From Lunularia cruciata (lineage: Eukaryota; Streptophyta; Marchantiopsida; Lunulariales; Lunulariaceae), in assembly GCA_948567375.1 (NCBI GenBank), contig OX419755.1:8375001-8439000 (forward strand): 64,000 bases of DNA, given 5' to 3'. The position numbers and the translations under genes are program-made. The notes beneath the pieces are model-generated. The model saw nothing but the letters and a program-made list of their open reading frames with translations, was not told where the DNA came from and did no database searches. Of this stretch, positions 31,987-44,500 are shown piece by piece; within the stretch, counting starts at the first letter, position 1; every line of letters starts with the position of its first letter.

Positions 31987-34560
31987 ATGTCGAGCAATTT
32001 TCCTTTGCCATTGAGGAGTCGTCTTGCAAGTGATCGGGGAAAGGGACATAGAGTTGGACTCGTGTTAGTGCGTAAGGGAGAAGTTGAGAGAGAGAAATCG
32101 AGAGACCGAAAGAAAGCAGAAGAGATGGGAGGAGGGAAGAAGAACTCCGAATTTGCAGTGAGAAATCATGCAATTTGGAGATTAGATGTAGTAGCGAGGA
32201 TCGAAGTCTTGAGCCGACTTCGGATCACCTTTCTGGCATGGAATTGGAACGTAAGTTTTCCAGGATTCATGATAGAAATCATGGAGAGTAAATGTCTCGA
32301 TGGTCTCGAGGAAGAAGGGAAGAGATGAAATCCGGCTCGCTGGATAGAGTCGGATTGGAGACTCGTACTCGGAAAGGAGGCAGGCTCGGAGCAGGGAGCC
32401 ACGTTCTTGGGGAAAGGAGAGATAGCTCAAGAAACGCAGGAGGTGAGAGAAGCCTTCTCGTCAAAGAGGACAAAGAATGGGTATAAAGTTGAGAGTTATA
32501 AGGACCCAGTGAGGAGGGGAATTGTGAGTGCACTAATGGCCCTCCTGAAGCCAGAGAGAACTACCTATGTGATGAAACACCAAGCGGTGTTCTTTCACAA
32601 GTTATTTGCAGGAGAACCGATAAATTGGGCAAGGTGCTTTCACGGAAGAACGAGGCAGATGGTGTGGAATCTGCGAGATAAGTCGCCTCCACACTATATC
32701 GTACCATTTGCAACCCACTTTTACCTCGGGTTAAATCTGCTCAATGTGGCTGAGTGTAATCAAATGGTGTCTCATTTCCATCCTGATTTGAGAAGAGAAG
32801 TCGATGCGGAGGAGCAGCAATACATTCTCTAAATCCGGAGCACAGATGATCACTACGCAAAGACAGGGAAGAACATGGAGCTCGTTGAAAGTACCCCAAC
32901 GAAGAAGAGAACTCGACAAGCAGACGCCAAAGAAAACAAGAAACCTTGGAAGATGCAAAAAAATAACCCGAGGCGAGGAATGGTGGTGATTGAGTCGGAA
33001 GATGAAGACTCAGAAGGCGAAGCCGAGCTCAAGACGGAGGACTTGGACCGTGAGGAGGAACCTGAGCTGACACTGCAGAGTGGAGATACAAGCAGTGACA
33101 GTGAAGACGGTGGAGAAATGACCTCGGCACGAGTGGCTGAAGAATACGAAGAAGAAATTCAAGCTGAAGTAAAAGCCAAAGACAATGCGGCGCTGGAAGA
33201 CGAAGTACCGGTGCTAGAGGAGAAGAAGATCGCAGTATAGCGAGGAATTTGCTCGAGACGTAAGGCGAAGTGTGAAGCGGGACCGAGTAGAGTGAAGGAA
33301 GAGGTAGAAGGAAGCTCGGGCAGTGAGGCATCAATTCTGATACAAAGACTCCAGAGAAGAAGGCGAGTATCGGGAGAACACAAAGAAAGAAGAGAGACTA
33401 CTCCGCGGGAGGAGGAAGGTATCAGTAATGGAGAAGATTACCTGCAGATGGTAGTATGTCCGCTGTTGGTGAAGTTGGAGAAGAAGAAGAAGGAGATGCA
33501 GTCGACTTGTCCAGAGGTAAAGACTGTATTGCAGGTGGTATCGAGATTAGAAGAAGAAAACTCGGAGTTGAAGAAGAGTATAACCCGAGGTGAGAAGGAG
33601 AGAGAAGTACTGCCAGCAGAAGCAGTGGAGAGAAGTTAGGTAATCGAAGACCTGAAGAGAGAAGTGAGCTATCAAGAGGATCTTGCGAGGAAGAGTGACG
33701 TCGTAAGGGAGAGACAAGTAGCTGAATTTGAAATCTTGAAGCAGCAGTTTGCTGATTCAAGAGTAGAGCTCATCCATGCTATGGCGAGGGTAGCATCGAA
33801 GGATCAAGAGCTCGATCGAGTGATGGAGAGTATGGAGGAGAAGAAGCAACTTTGGCAGCGAGAGTTGGCTACGAGATATGGAGAAGAAGAGAGATTACGA
33901 GACTAACTTTGTAATCAGGAAGAGAAGGTTGCACAGAAGGAGAAAGAGAAGGACGCGGTGAAGGCTGAATTCGAAGAAGAATTGGCGATGTACAGAGAGG
34001 AATGGCTTGCAGATCGGGAACGAGAAAGGAAGACAAGATTAGAGCCATTGCAGGAGATAGTCCTCAGGGTAAACGCGATGTTAAGTACAGAGACCAGCAT
34101 TCGAATTGAAGAAGCGCGTCTGCACGAGTTGAAGCTTTTGGTGCAGGAGACGAGGCGAAGACAAGCGAAAGATACAGATATGAATGCCTTGTTGATTAAA
34201 TTGAGAACTCGTGTAGATAGGAAGATCTTAGAAGTAGAAGACAATATCGCGATTAGATTAGACTTAGTAAGAATAGAGTTAGAAAAGCTTCGGCAGGATG
34301 TTAAAGCAAAACCCAAAGTAGATAACATCGGGATCCAAATGTCCTCTGAGTTGCCCTCAGCGACAGTAGAGAAGAGTGGGTCGAAGGATGAGGAGTTAGA
34401 TAGATTACCCGCTAGTGCAATTTCAGATCAGGAAAGAGAATTGCTGGATCTGGTAGAAGATGTAGGAGTTGTGAAACCCGAGGACAGAGTAGTAGGAAGT
34501 AAGATTACTTCGGGTTCGGGTTTGAAAGCCGAGGAAGAAGTAGACATTGGATCGGATTAG
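31987..34560 (+). pseudogene. LTR-encoded protein, L-f 5' LTR copy (857 aa, five in-frame stops)
   Basis: One frame runs 858 codons from ATG 31987 to TAG 34558-34560 with no frameshift, broken only by stops at 32326, 32830, 33238, 33637 and 33904; the 3' LTR has sense codons at all five sites. Layout: basic N-terminus (MSSNFPLPLRSRLASDRGKG), a conserved hydrophobic core (VLSRLRITFLAWNWNVSF, about residues 72-90), then AVFFHKLFAGEPINWARCFH and PPHYIVPFATHFYLGLNL (195-245), a Lys/Arg segment, an acidic Ser/Glu region (335-400), and coiled-coil-like heptads from ~480 to ~770. The 195-245 region faintly recalls plant transposon-associated N-terminal domains. I do not recognise the protein. Confidence 0.8.
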
Positions 34561-34677
34561 TAACCGATTTGAGATTTGAAGGGGCAGATATGAAGAGGTG
34601 CATTGTCATTTCGGATCTGCAGGTTAGAATAGTTGATGTAGAAACGATATAGTTGTTAGAACTGTCAATTGCTTCAC

Positions 34678-34685
34678 TATTTAAG
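34678..34685 (+). promoter_or_regulatory. Probable L-f core promoter (TATTTAAG)
   Basis: The TATA-like TATTTAAG sits in a block, CACTATTTAAGAGTGGCAT, that is conserved in L-c, the 3' LTR and L-g. Its complement is present in L-b and L-e. Transcription would start about 30 bp downstream, near 34710, which puts the LTR reading frame in U3 and leaves ~640 bp for R/U5. Confidence 0.55.
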
Positions 34686-35361
34686 AGTGGCATTCGCATG
34701 AAATTGTTGTTCAGTGCTCATTATTTCTGAGAATAGATAAAGCAAAGTGCTGTGAAGTAGTGCTCATCGCTTGAGCTTGATTTCGAGTATCAACTTTGTA
34801 ATTGTGTTTGTGAATGTTTGGAGAAATTCAAAGTGCAAGTCAGAGTGCTTGTTGGATGTTGGATTCCACAGCCTTGATCTTCATTCTGTGTGTTTGATCC
34901 TGAGTGAAGTGCCATCGAAGCAATGCCTTGACAGATCTGAGAGGAATTGTAGTGTTGGTAGTATTCTGCATTTGTGAGTGCAGTGCGAAGTTGATGTGAA
35001 GCAATTTTGATCGAGGAAGTTGTGCCTTCAGTGGAAGGGTGGAACACAATTCTGAGGCAAAGTCGTTTTGCAGTGAAGTGCCGTTTTTGGGAGAGCTTGA
35101 ATCATCACAATCAAGATTGTTTGGAAAGATTTGATGGAGTTGTGACTATGGAGTGTTAATTTGTGACAAGACTGCGAGTCAGTGCTTGTTACTCTCTTTT
35201 GGGTGTGGTTTCTACCTGAGAGATTAAAGACGCAACCAAGAAGAACTGAAATTGTTACTTTGCTTTGTATTTGACCGATTCTAACTTGTATCTCTGCGGG
35301 AACGAACTTTACTTACCCGATTACTGCAAAAGTGATATTTGTCGGGTTGTCACATGATTTT

Positions 35362-35380
35362 TGGCGCCGCTGCCGGGGAT
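35362..35380 (+). other. L-f primer-binding site (tRNA-Asp type)
   Basis: TGGCGCCGCTGCCGGGGAT begins 7 bp after the LTR end. From memory of plant tRNA-Asp(GTC), whose 3' end is ATCCCCGGCAACGGCGCCA, 18 of 19 bases pair. The minus-strand primer would therefore be tRNA-Asp. Confidence 0.85.
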
Positions 35381-35442
35381 ACAAATCTCAGAAGTGGAAG
35401 AATACGAAGCCAAATTGAACACTGGGTATCAAGGCAATATGA

Positions 35443-38400
35443 ATGTCTGGATTGAAAGAACAACGGGAAGAGAGAGCCCGAAGACGAGCACTTCAGCGTG
35501 AAGAAGACGAACGTTTGAACGTCCCATCCATCGTTGACAAAACTGAGCAAGAGGCGTTGGAGTTTCAACTCCTTCATGAAGTGCAAGAAGCCCTGCGAGA
35601 ACTTGATCACAAGAAACGCGAAGGCGGTTGGCAAGGCTACTTTGCATCTCCCTCTTCTTCCAAGAAGAAGAAAGAATTGAGTGGGCAAACATATGCATTG
35701 CGGCCCAGTACACCAACTTCCCCTAGAGCTGTAAAGGAAGTTGTTTCCTTGAAGACCTTTGTTTGAGAAAAGACAGCACACACACTTACCGAAGACGAGT
35801 GTCAACATCTTCTATGAACGATTCCTCGGTTGTCCCGAAGGAATTTGGAAGAACCTATTGAAGGTGTTGATCCTGAATCTTCCACTCGGGTTGAAGTCGA
35901 CCCTCTCATAGTAGAAATTGTTGAAGAAGACCCTGTGTTTAATTTGACGAATTGGAATCCCTGGGCTGACAACACGGCGTCAATTCCAGCCAATTCTTCC
36001 GTTCCGTCAAGTTCTACATTACCTCAGTCAATCCCAGTGCATCGAACAATGACTTCACTTCTTGTCACCCGACACGCCTATCAGAAGTATAAGGGGACGG
36101 AACAAGACAAAGACCCCGATGAATTCATCAAAGAATTTGAAGTCATCTCCTTTGCTAACAAGGAGCATGACTCGGCGGATCGACTAAGAATTTTTCCAAG
36201 TCTGCTTCGCAAGAAAGCTCGGAGCTGATACACGCATGTGACTCAGAAGGGGTTTGTACCATCGGACTGGGCAGACTTGAGAAACATATTCCTGGAACAA
36301 TTCCGGGAGGTTGACTATGATACGAGTGTCTTCACGGCACTAAACGATTTGGACCGGGGCAAGAAGGAGAAGTTGAGAGACTACTCTGAGCGGTTCATGG
36401 CATTGCTGAACCAAGTTCCCAAGCAATCGGGGGTGGTGGGATACTCCGATGCCCAAGCCATTACCTGGTTCCTTGGGAGCCTATCACTAGAGATACAAAT
36501 CTTTGCCAGGGAGAGGAACGTAACTTCCCTCGATAAAGTACTCAAACATGTCGCTCGTTATGAAGCGGCACACTCTCACTCTGCCGGTAACCGGAGAAAT
36601 CGGGAGAAGAAGGGCAAGAAGCCCAGAAGGAGAGCTTCGCGCAGTACCTCCCCTTCTTTGGACGAATCCTCTACGTCTTCAAGCTCTTCTTCGGAATCCA
36701 AAGAAGAATCAAAGCCAAGACAAGTCAGAAGACGTGGAGGCAAGAAACCAGTGACACCACCAGCCAAGAGTATACATAAGGCGGATACGAAGCTGGATGC
36801 CCTCATCAAGGATTTTTTGGATTTCAAGATCCAGATGATTGGGGCTAAGGACCGAAGAAAGGCCCCAGCATTTGGACAATCTACTGTGTGGTGCACCGCC
36901 TGTGGAAAATCCGGCCACGCCAACACAGAATGCAATACTCGTAATGCATTCCCGGTGCAGCAAATTGATTGGGTTCCGGGATGGAACCAAGACAATGACG
37001 AAGAGGCGGTGTATCAAACTATGGAAGTACAGCCTCAACTGAGCACATCATATCAAGGTCTGAGGTTTGGACCCAGGGAGTATAACCCCAATGCTCCTGC
37101 ACGAAGACCACCGATGAGCAACCAAAATCACCCTCAGAATGTTGCGCCCGGAGCCTGTTATAATTGTGGCTTGATGGGACATTGGTCTCCAAATTGTCTC
37201 GAGCCAAGAGGGCAAATTGGGTACGTTCTCCTATGTGGAAATTGTAAAGGATTGGGGCATACGGGCAACCAATGCCCTCACCCGCCGAACCCGAAGCCTC
37301 TTGTAAAATATGTACAGACCCCCGTTGAGCGTGCAGGACTTCAGCCGAAGGGGGATATGAATGTAAATTGTATAACTCTTGAGGAAGAAAGACCTCATGA
37401 AGGGAGTCCGGCCTCAGAAGGAAAATGGCCAGACCTTGAAATTTTGAAAGTTGAGACACGCTCCACCAAGAAGAAGCGTGATCCCGAAGAACTGAGTACG
37501 ACCTCGTCGTCTTCCCGAAAGGCGAAGAGACAGTGCCCAAAAGCAATTCTTTTGGCCAAGGAGGAAAAGATCCTTGCAAAAGCTAAAGCTAAAGCCTTGC
37601 AGAAAGAATTAACGGAGGCATTACTCAGGACTCGAGAACTAAGTTTGGAAGAAGAGACGAAGATGAAGTCTCCAATTTTTCCGGCGGACATCCGATCCAA
37701 AGTAAAGGGTCTGATTCAAGCCGAGGTAGGCCAACCCGAGGAAGCTCGGGTTAAGGCCATCAGCAAGCCCGTCACCATTTTGAAGCGTCCTGAAGTCAAG
37801 AGGGAGCATGGAGAGTCCTCGGACTCAAAGCCGAAGACGAAGACGGTCAAATTGGGAGGGGTTCCCCAATATGATATTATAGCCGACTTGGCCACCACAA
37901 ATGCCAATGTTACATTTAAGCAATTGTGGGAAGATAACAAGCTGTACAAGAGACAGCTTAATTCGGCCCTCAAGAAGGTGAGGTCGATGTCAAAGAAGGA
38001 CCTGCCTGCTATCTATCGTATTGAACAAGAAGATTTGGGATCTCCCGAGGTAGACGCGGAGATTGCAGGTTGCATGATCACATCGATACCCATTGACTCT
38101 AGGTCCGGTGTGAATGTCATGACTGAAGATACTACGAATCGACTCGGGTATCATACGTTTGAACCAACACCCCAAGTTTTGAAGTTTGCAGACCAAACCA
38201 GGAGACGGCCCTTGGGCATGCAGTCAAACATTACCACGATCATTGGAGGGGTACCCTTCAAGTTGAATTACATTGTGTTGCAGCCAGTGACAAAAACTGG
38301 TTACCCTCTGTTGATCGGCAGACCCTGGTTGTATAGTGCCCAAGTTGTAGTGGATTGGCATCAGCAGAAGTTAAGATTCAAGGACATTTCGTCCAAGGAT

Positions 38401-41400
38401 CAGAAGCTGGTGACTGTGAGTTGGACGAAGGTTCCCCATCTCGGGGAAACAAGTTCGTCAGAAGAGGAGGACGAGTCCAAAGATTCATCGTCTTCGTCTT
38501 CAGACGAATCCGAAGAAGAAGTCCAAGTTAATTACTTGGAATGCTACGAGGTAGAGGCTGACGACGAAGATCCATATGACCTCGCCTCGGGTGAACCTGA
38601 CTTGGAGGGAGAGGGTTTGATGGCCGCTCGCCTTGGGATAAGCCGAGTAAGCCACGTTGAAGGAGTCATCAACCCCGATGACTGTCAAGAGGTGTTACTC
38701 ACTAAAGGAAAAATTTTAAAAATCTCGAAGACAGTTACTTCGGAGGAGTTGGCAGGATACACTGCCCTGTTTATAGAATTCCAAGATGTATTTGCCTAGT
38801 CGATTGATCAAATGCCGGGTATTCCACAAGAATTTGGAGAACACCGGATTGATTTGATTGAAGGTGCAGTTCCGGTTCGGCAACGACAATACCGCCTGAA
38901 CCCGAAGTACTCGCTCTTGGTAAAAGATGAAATCGATAAGTACTTAGGGGCCGGAATCATCTTCCCTATCTTAAGCAGTGAATGGGTCTCCCCCATTGTC
39001 ATTGTCCCGAAGAAGAAAATAGGGAAGATCCGAGTGTGCCAAGACTTCCGAAAATTGAACGCAGTCACAAGGAAAGATCATCATTCCTTGCCTTTTACCA
39101 ATACAATCTTAGATCAGGTAGCTGGGCATCCTTGTTATAGTTTTCTCGATGGATTTTCAGGGTACAATCAAGTATCCATTCGAGAAGAAGACAAGGATAA
39201 AACTACATTCACGACCGATTGGGGCACTTTTGCTTACAATCAAATGCCCTTTGGGTTGTGTAATGCTACTTTCCAGCGGATGATGAATTTGATCTTCAAA
39301 GATTTCCTACGCAAATTTGTCGAAGTTTTTATTGATGAATTTTGTGTGTTTGGACGACGGGATGTACATAGAGATTACCTTTGCCAAACGTTTGAAATGT
39401 GTCGTTTTGCCGGCTTGTCATAACACCCGGAGAAATGCTTCTTCGCAATGAAGGAGGGAATTCTTCTGGGGCATCGGGTGTCAAGCCGAGGTATTGAAGT
39501 TGATGTTGAGAAGGTTAAAATAATCGCAGCTTTGGAATCCCCGAAGAACATCCGGGAGCTGAGAGCCTTCTTGGGACATGTCGGATATTACAGACGCTTC
39601 ATGTCAAACTATGTAGTGCTTGCTGCACCACTTACAAAGCTTCTGAAGAAATCCGAAGACTATCTGTGGGAAGCACATCAAGAAGAAGCCTTCCAGGTGT
39701 TGAAGAAGAAATTGGTTGAAGCACCAGTCATGAGGGCCCCGAATTGGGACGTCCCTTTTCATGTGTATGTGGACACTTCGTCCATGGCCATCGGGGTTGT
39801 CTTAAGTCAAAAGGACGAGAAGAAGAAAGACTACCCGGTGTATTACGCCAGCCGACAACTTTCAGTTTCTGAAAAGAATTATTCGAAAATGGAAAGAGAA
39901 GCACTCAGAATGGTGTATGCCTGCAAGAAATTTCGGCATTATTTGTTGGGGTATGAGTTTGTCTTCTATGTTGACCATTATGCATTGCAACATTTGGTCA
40001 AGAAGGCAGATTTATCGGGATGAATTGCAAGATGGATCTTGTTATTACAAGAGTTCACATATACTGTACAAGTGAGGAAGGGAGCTTCGCATTCGAATGC
40101 GGACTTCCTGTCCAGGTTAGACACTCAAGACCAGGAGTGGAAAATTGACGATCGGTTCCCTGACGAAGAGTTGTATCACTTATCAACAATGAGAAGTACA
40201 AGGTATGCAGATGAATATAATTATCTGAATACTCTCCATTGTCCTGAGGGGATGGATCCGGAACAGCGGGCAGTCTTTCTCCGGAAAATGGGGCCGTACC
40301 AGCTTAAACACAACATTTTATTTAAGATAGGCAAAGACGAAGTACTTCGGCGATGCTTGGAGTCATACAAAGTAGGAGGAGTAATTGAATCTTTACACTC
40401 CGAGGCATCGGGAGGACACTATGCTCTGAAGAATACTGTAAAGAAAATTATTTCGGCAGGGTATTGGTGGCCTACAATGTACAAAGATGTACATGCTCAT
40501 ATTCAAAGCTGTGATGCGTGTCAGAGAACGGGGAAGCCAACGGCCACTTCTCAATGGCCTTTGAAACCAATTTTGCCTTTGGCCCCCTTTGAGAAATGGG
40601 GGATTGATTTTGTGGGTCCCATTCAACCAGTAACCCGAGTCACAAGAAAGCAATATATTTTGGTTTGCACTGATTACGCTACCAAGATGGTTGAAGCGGA
40701 AGCAACTCGCAGAGATGATGCTGAAACTGTGGCAGAATTTTTCTTTCGAAACATCATCTCCCGATATGGGTGTCCTCTAGAATTGGTCAGTGACCGAGGA
40801 GCACATTTTTTGAACTTTGTAATGGAGGAGTTAACCAAGTATTTTCAGATTAAACATCGGAAGACGACTCCTTATAACCCAAAAGCAAATGGCTTAACGG
40901 AAAAAGCGAATGGGTTACTTTGTAAAATTTTGAATAAGGTGACTGTCAATTATGCCTATGACTGGGATACAAAATTACCAGCCGCGTTATGGGCCTATCG
41001 GACAACAAAGAAGATTACAACCAAACAAACCCCATACTTCTTGACATATGGCTTGCACTCCATACTGCCAGTTGAATTTGAAGTTCCGACTTATCGAGTC
41101 CTGTGCAAAGAACGAATGTCGGAAGAGGAAAGTCAGGATCTTCGGATTCATCAACTGATGTGGTTAGAAGAGAGAAGAGACGATGCAATGCAACCCACAA
41201 AAGAAGTACAAGCACAGAGGAAAGTCAGGCACAATCAGAGAATCAAGCCTGTGACTGTACGAGAAGGGGATTTGGTTTTGTTATATGATAATCGCCAAAT
41301 ATTTTTTCCAGGCAAGTTGCATTTGCGATGGATGGGTCCCTATCAAGTTCGTCATCTTTACAAAAATGGATCCATGCAACTCATCGATTTGGAAGGTAAT

Positions 41401-41508
41401 CCTTTTGCCACTCGAGTAAACGGATGGAGAGTTCGGAGATATTGGACCATAGACTCGGAAGTTTCTAAGACACCCGAGGTCTATGTTCGCGGGGACGCTC
41501 ACATTTGA
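35443..41508 (+). pseudogene. L-f gag-pol polyprotein (2021 codons, in-frame stops)
   Basis: A single frame from ATG 35443 to TGA 41506-41508 encodes gag, protease, reverse transcriptase, RNase H and integrase without a frameshift. Stops lie at 35764, 35815, 36226, 38797, 39421 and 40021. Gag has three CCHC knuckles (36892-36933, 37156-37197, 37234-37275). The protease site is mutated to DSRS (Asp at 38095; L-d has DSGS). Reverse transcriptase has FLDGFSGYNQVSI, MPFGLCNA and catalytic IDEF (39331-39342) instead of IDDF. RNase H begins YVDTSSMAIG. Integrase has an HHCC domain, Asp 40606, Asp 40792 and Glu 40900, and ends VRRYWTIDSEV with no chromodomain. Of six stops, five look like C-to-T or G-to-A changes. 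Confidence 0.93.
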
Positions 41509-41519
41509 GGGAGGGGGTA
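41507..41519 (+). other. L-f polypurine tract
   Basis: GAGGGAGGGGGTA overlaps the gag-pol stop codon and abuts the 3' LTR terminus at 41520. It is the expected primer for plus-strand synthesis. Confidence 0.9.
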
Positions 41520-44500
41520 TGTGGTGCCCACATTTTTTGTTTTTTTTCAAAAGAAAGGAGAAGAAGTGTATAGAGAAGTCGGATTGTGCCTGTTTGGCCA
41601 AAGAAGACAAAGAAAACTATCTTTGGGGTGAAACCCGAAGTAAAGTGACTTCGGGTCATAAGGCAAAGTACTCTGAAATGCCATGTCAGCATACAATACG
41701 AAGTAAATTGTCTTTGGCTCGGGGGGAGCTCAACCCGAGGCAAAGACAGTCTAACAACCTTTCGTCGGGGCGAGAAATTCAAGAAGGAGCTGTTTCAAAA
41801 TTGGCAGCTCATACGCACGAAGGTGGGGCGACAGTGACAGGTGCATGCCGGAGGTGTGATTTCTCAATAGAAACTCAAAGTGACGGAAGACAAAGAAGTG
41901 CAACTCTATAAAAATCAAAATTGCAACGACAAAATGTTGAGCAATTTTCCTTTGCCATTGAGGAGTCGTCTTGCAGGTGATCGGGGAAAGGGACATAGAG
42001 TTGGACTCGTGTTAGTGCGTAAGGGAGAAGTTGAGAGAGAGAAATCGAGAGACCGAAAGAAAGCAGAAGAGATGGGAGGAGGGAAGAAGAACTCCAAATT
42101 TGCAGTGAGAAATCATGCAATTCGGAGATTAGATGTAGTAGCGAGGATCAAAGTCTTGAGCCGACTTCGGATCACCTTTCTGGCATGGAATTGGAACGTA
42201 AGTTTTCCAGGATTCATGACAGAAATCATGGAGAGTAAATGTCTCGATGGTCCCGAGGAAGAAGGGAAGAGAGGAAATCCGGCTTGCTGGACAGAGTCGG
42301 ATTGGAGACTCGTACTTAGGAAGGAGGCAGGCTCGGAGCAGGGAGCCACGTTCTTGGGGAAAGGAGAGATAGCTCAAGAAACATAGGAGGTGAGAGAAGC
42401 CTTCTCGTCGAAGAGGACGAAGAATGGGTATAAAGTTGAGAGTTATAAGGACCCAGTGAGGAGGGGAATTGTGAGTGCACTAATGGCCCTCTTGAAGCTG
42501 GAGAGAACTACCTATGTGATGAAACACCAAGCGGTGTTCTTTCACAAGTTATTTGCAGGAGAACCAATAAATAGGGCAAGGTGCTTTCACGGAAAAACGA
42601 GGCAGATGGTGTGGAATCTGCGAGATAAGTAGCCTCCACACTACATCGTACCATTTGCAGCCCACTTTTACCTCGGGTTAAATCTGCTCAATGTGGCTGA
42701 GCGTAATCGAATGGTGTCTCATTTCCATCCTGATTTGAGAAGAGAAGTCGACGCGGAGGAGCAGCAATACATTCTCCAAACCCGGAGCACAGACGATTAC
42801 TACGCAAAGACAGGGAAGAATGTGGAGGTCGTTGAAAGTACCCCGACAAAGAAGAGAACTCGGCAAGCAGACGCTGAAGAAAATAAGAAACCTCAGAAGA
42901 TGCAAAAAAATAACCCGAGGCGAGGAATGGTGGTGATTGAGTCGGAAGGTAAAGACTCAGAAGGCAAAGCCGAGCTCAAGACGGAGGACTTGGAACGTGA
43001 GGAGGAACCTGAGCTGACACTGCAGAGCGGAGATACAAGCAGTGATAGTGAAGACGGTGGAGAAATGACCTCGGCACCAGCGGCTGAAGAATACGAAGAA
43101 GAAATTCAAGCCAAAGTGAAAGCCGAAGACAATGCGGCGCTGGAAGACAAAGTACCGGTGCTAGAGGAGAAGAAGATCGCAGTACAGCGAGGAATTCGCT
43201 CGAGACGTAAGGCAAAGTGTGAAGCGGGACCAAGTAGAGTGAAGGAAGAGGTAGAAGGAAGCTCGGGCAATGAGGCATCAATTCCGATACGAAGACTCCA
43301 AAGAAGAAGGCGAGTATTGGGAGAACACAAAGAAAGAAGAGAGACTACTCCGCGGGAGGAGGAAGGTGTCAGTAATGGAGTAGATTACCTGCAGATGGTA
43401 GTATGCCCGCTGTTGGTGAAGTTGGAGAAGAAGAAGAAGGAGATGCAATCAACTTGTCCAGAGGTAAAGACTGTATTGCAGGTGGTATCGAGATTAGAAG
43501 AAGAAAACTCGGAGTTGAAGAAGAGTATAACCCGAGGTGAGAAGGAGAGAGAAGTACTGCCAGCAGAAGCAGTGGAGAGAAGTCATGTAATCGAAGACCT
43601 AAAGAGAGAAGTGAGCTATCGAGAGGATCTTGCGAGGAAGAGTGCGTCGTAAGGGAGAGATAAGTAGCTGAATTTGAAATCTTGAAGAAGCAGTTTGCTG
43701 ATTCAAGAGTAGAGCTCATCCATGCTATGGCGAGGGTAGCATCGAAGGATCAAGAGCTCGATCGAGTGATGGAGAGTATGGAGGAGAAGAAGCAACTTTG
43801 GCAGCAAGAGTTGGCTGTGAGATATGGAGAAGAAGAGAGATTACGAGACTTACTTCGTAATCAGGAAGAGAAGGTTGCACAAAAGGAGAAAGAGAAGGAC
43901 GCGGTGAAGGCCGAATTCGAAGAAGAATTGGCAATGTACAGAGAGGAATGGCTTGCAGATCGGGAACGAGAAAGGAAGACAAGATTAGAGCCATTGCAGG
44001 AGATAGTCCTCAGGGTAAACACGATGTTAAGTATAGAGACCAGCGTTCGAATTGAAGAAGCGCGTCTGCACGAGATAACATCGGGATCCAAATGTCCTCG
44101 GAGTTGCCCTCAGCGATAGTAGAGAAGAGTGGGTCGAAGGATGAGGAGTTAGATAGATTACCCGCTAGTGCAATTTCAGATCAGGAAAGAGAATTGCTGG
44201 ATCTGGTAGAAGATGTAGGAGTTGTGAAACCCGAGGACAGAGTAGTAGGAAGTAAGATTACTTCGGGTTCGGGTTTGAAAGCCGAGGAAGAAGTAGACAT
44301 TGGATCGGATTAGTAACCGATTTGAGATTTGAAGGGGCAGATATGAAGAGGTGCATTGTCATTTCGGATCTGCAGGTTAGAATAGTTGATGTAGAAACGA
44401 TATAGTTGTTAGAACTATCGATTGCTTCACTATTTAAGAGTGGCATTTGCATGAAATTATTGTTCAGTGCTCATTATTTCAGAGAATAGATAAAGCAAAG

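Larger units (their letters stand above)
31573..35354 (+). repeat. L-f 5' LTR (3782 bp)
   Basis: It starts TGTGGTGCCCACATTTTT and ends GTCGGGTTGTCACA. This is very long for a gypsy LTR. It holds an 858-codon frame (31987-34560) in the U3 part, a TATA-like box after it (34678-34685), and about 650 bp of non-coding R/U5. Another TATA-like TATAAAAAT lies at 31960-31968, just before the frame. Confidence 0.95.

Noticed and set aside
31987-34560. LTR-encoded protein as a captured host gene of known function
   Set aside because: A faint likeness to plant transposon-associated N-terminal domains in one block is too weak to name a function, and no intron-like gaps or host homology can be shown from sequence alone.
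37019-37579. Long minus-strand open frame opposite L-f gag-pol (186 codons)
   Set aside because: It mirrors a well-supported gag-pol frame on the plus strand and has no domain or motif of its own. The same holds for other antisense frames in LTR-encoded protein regions.
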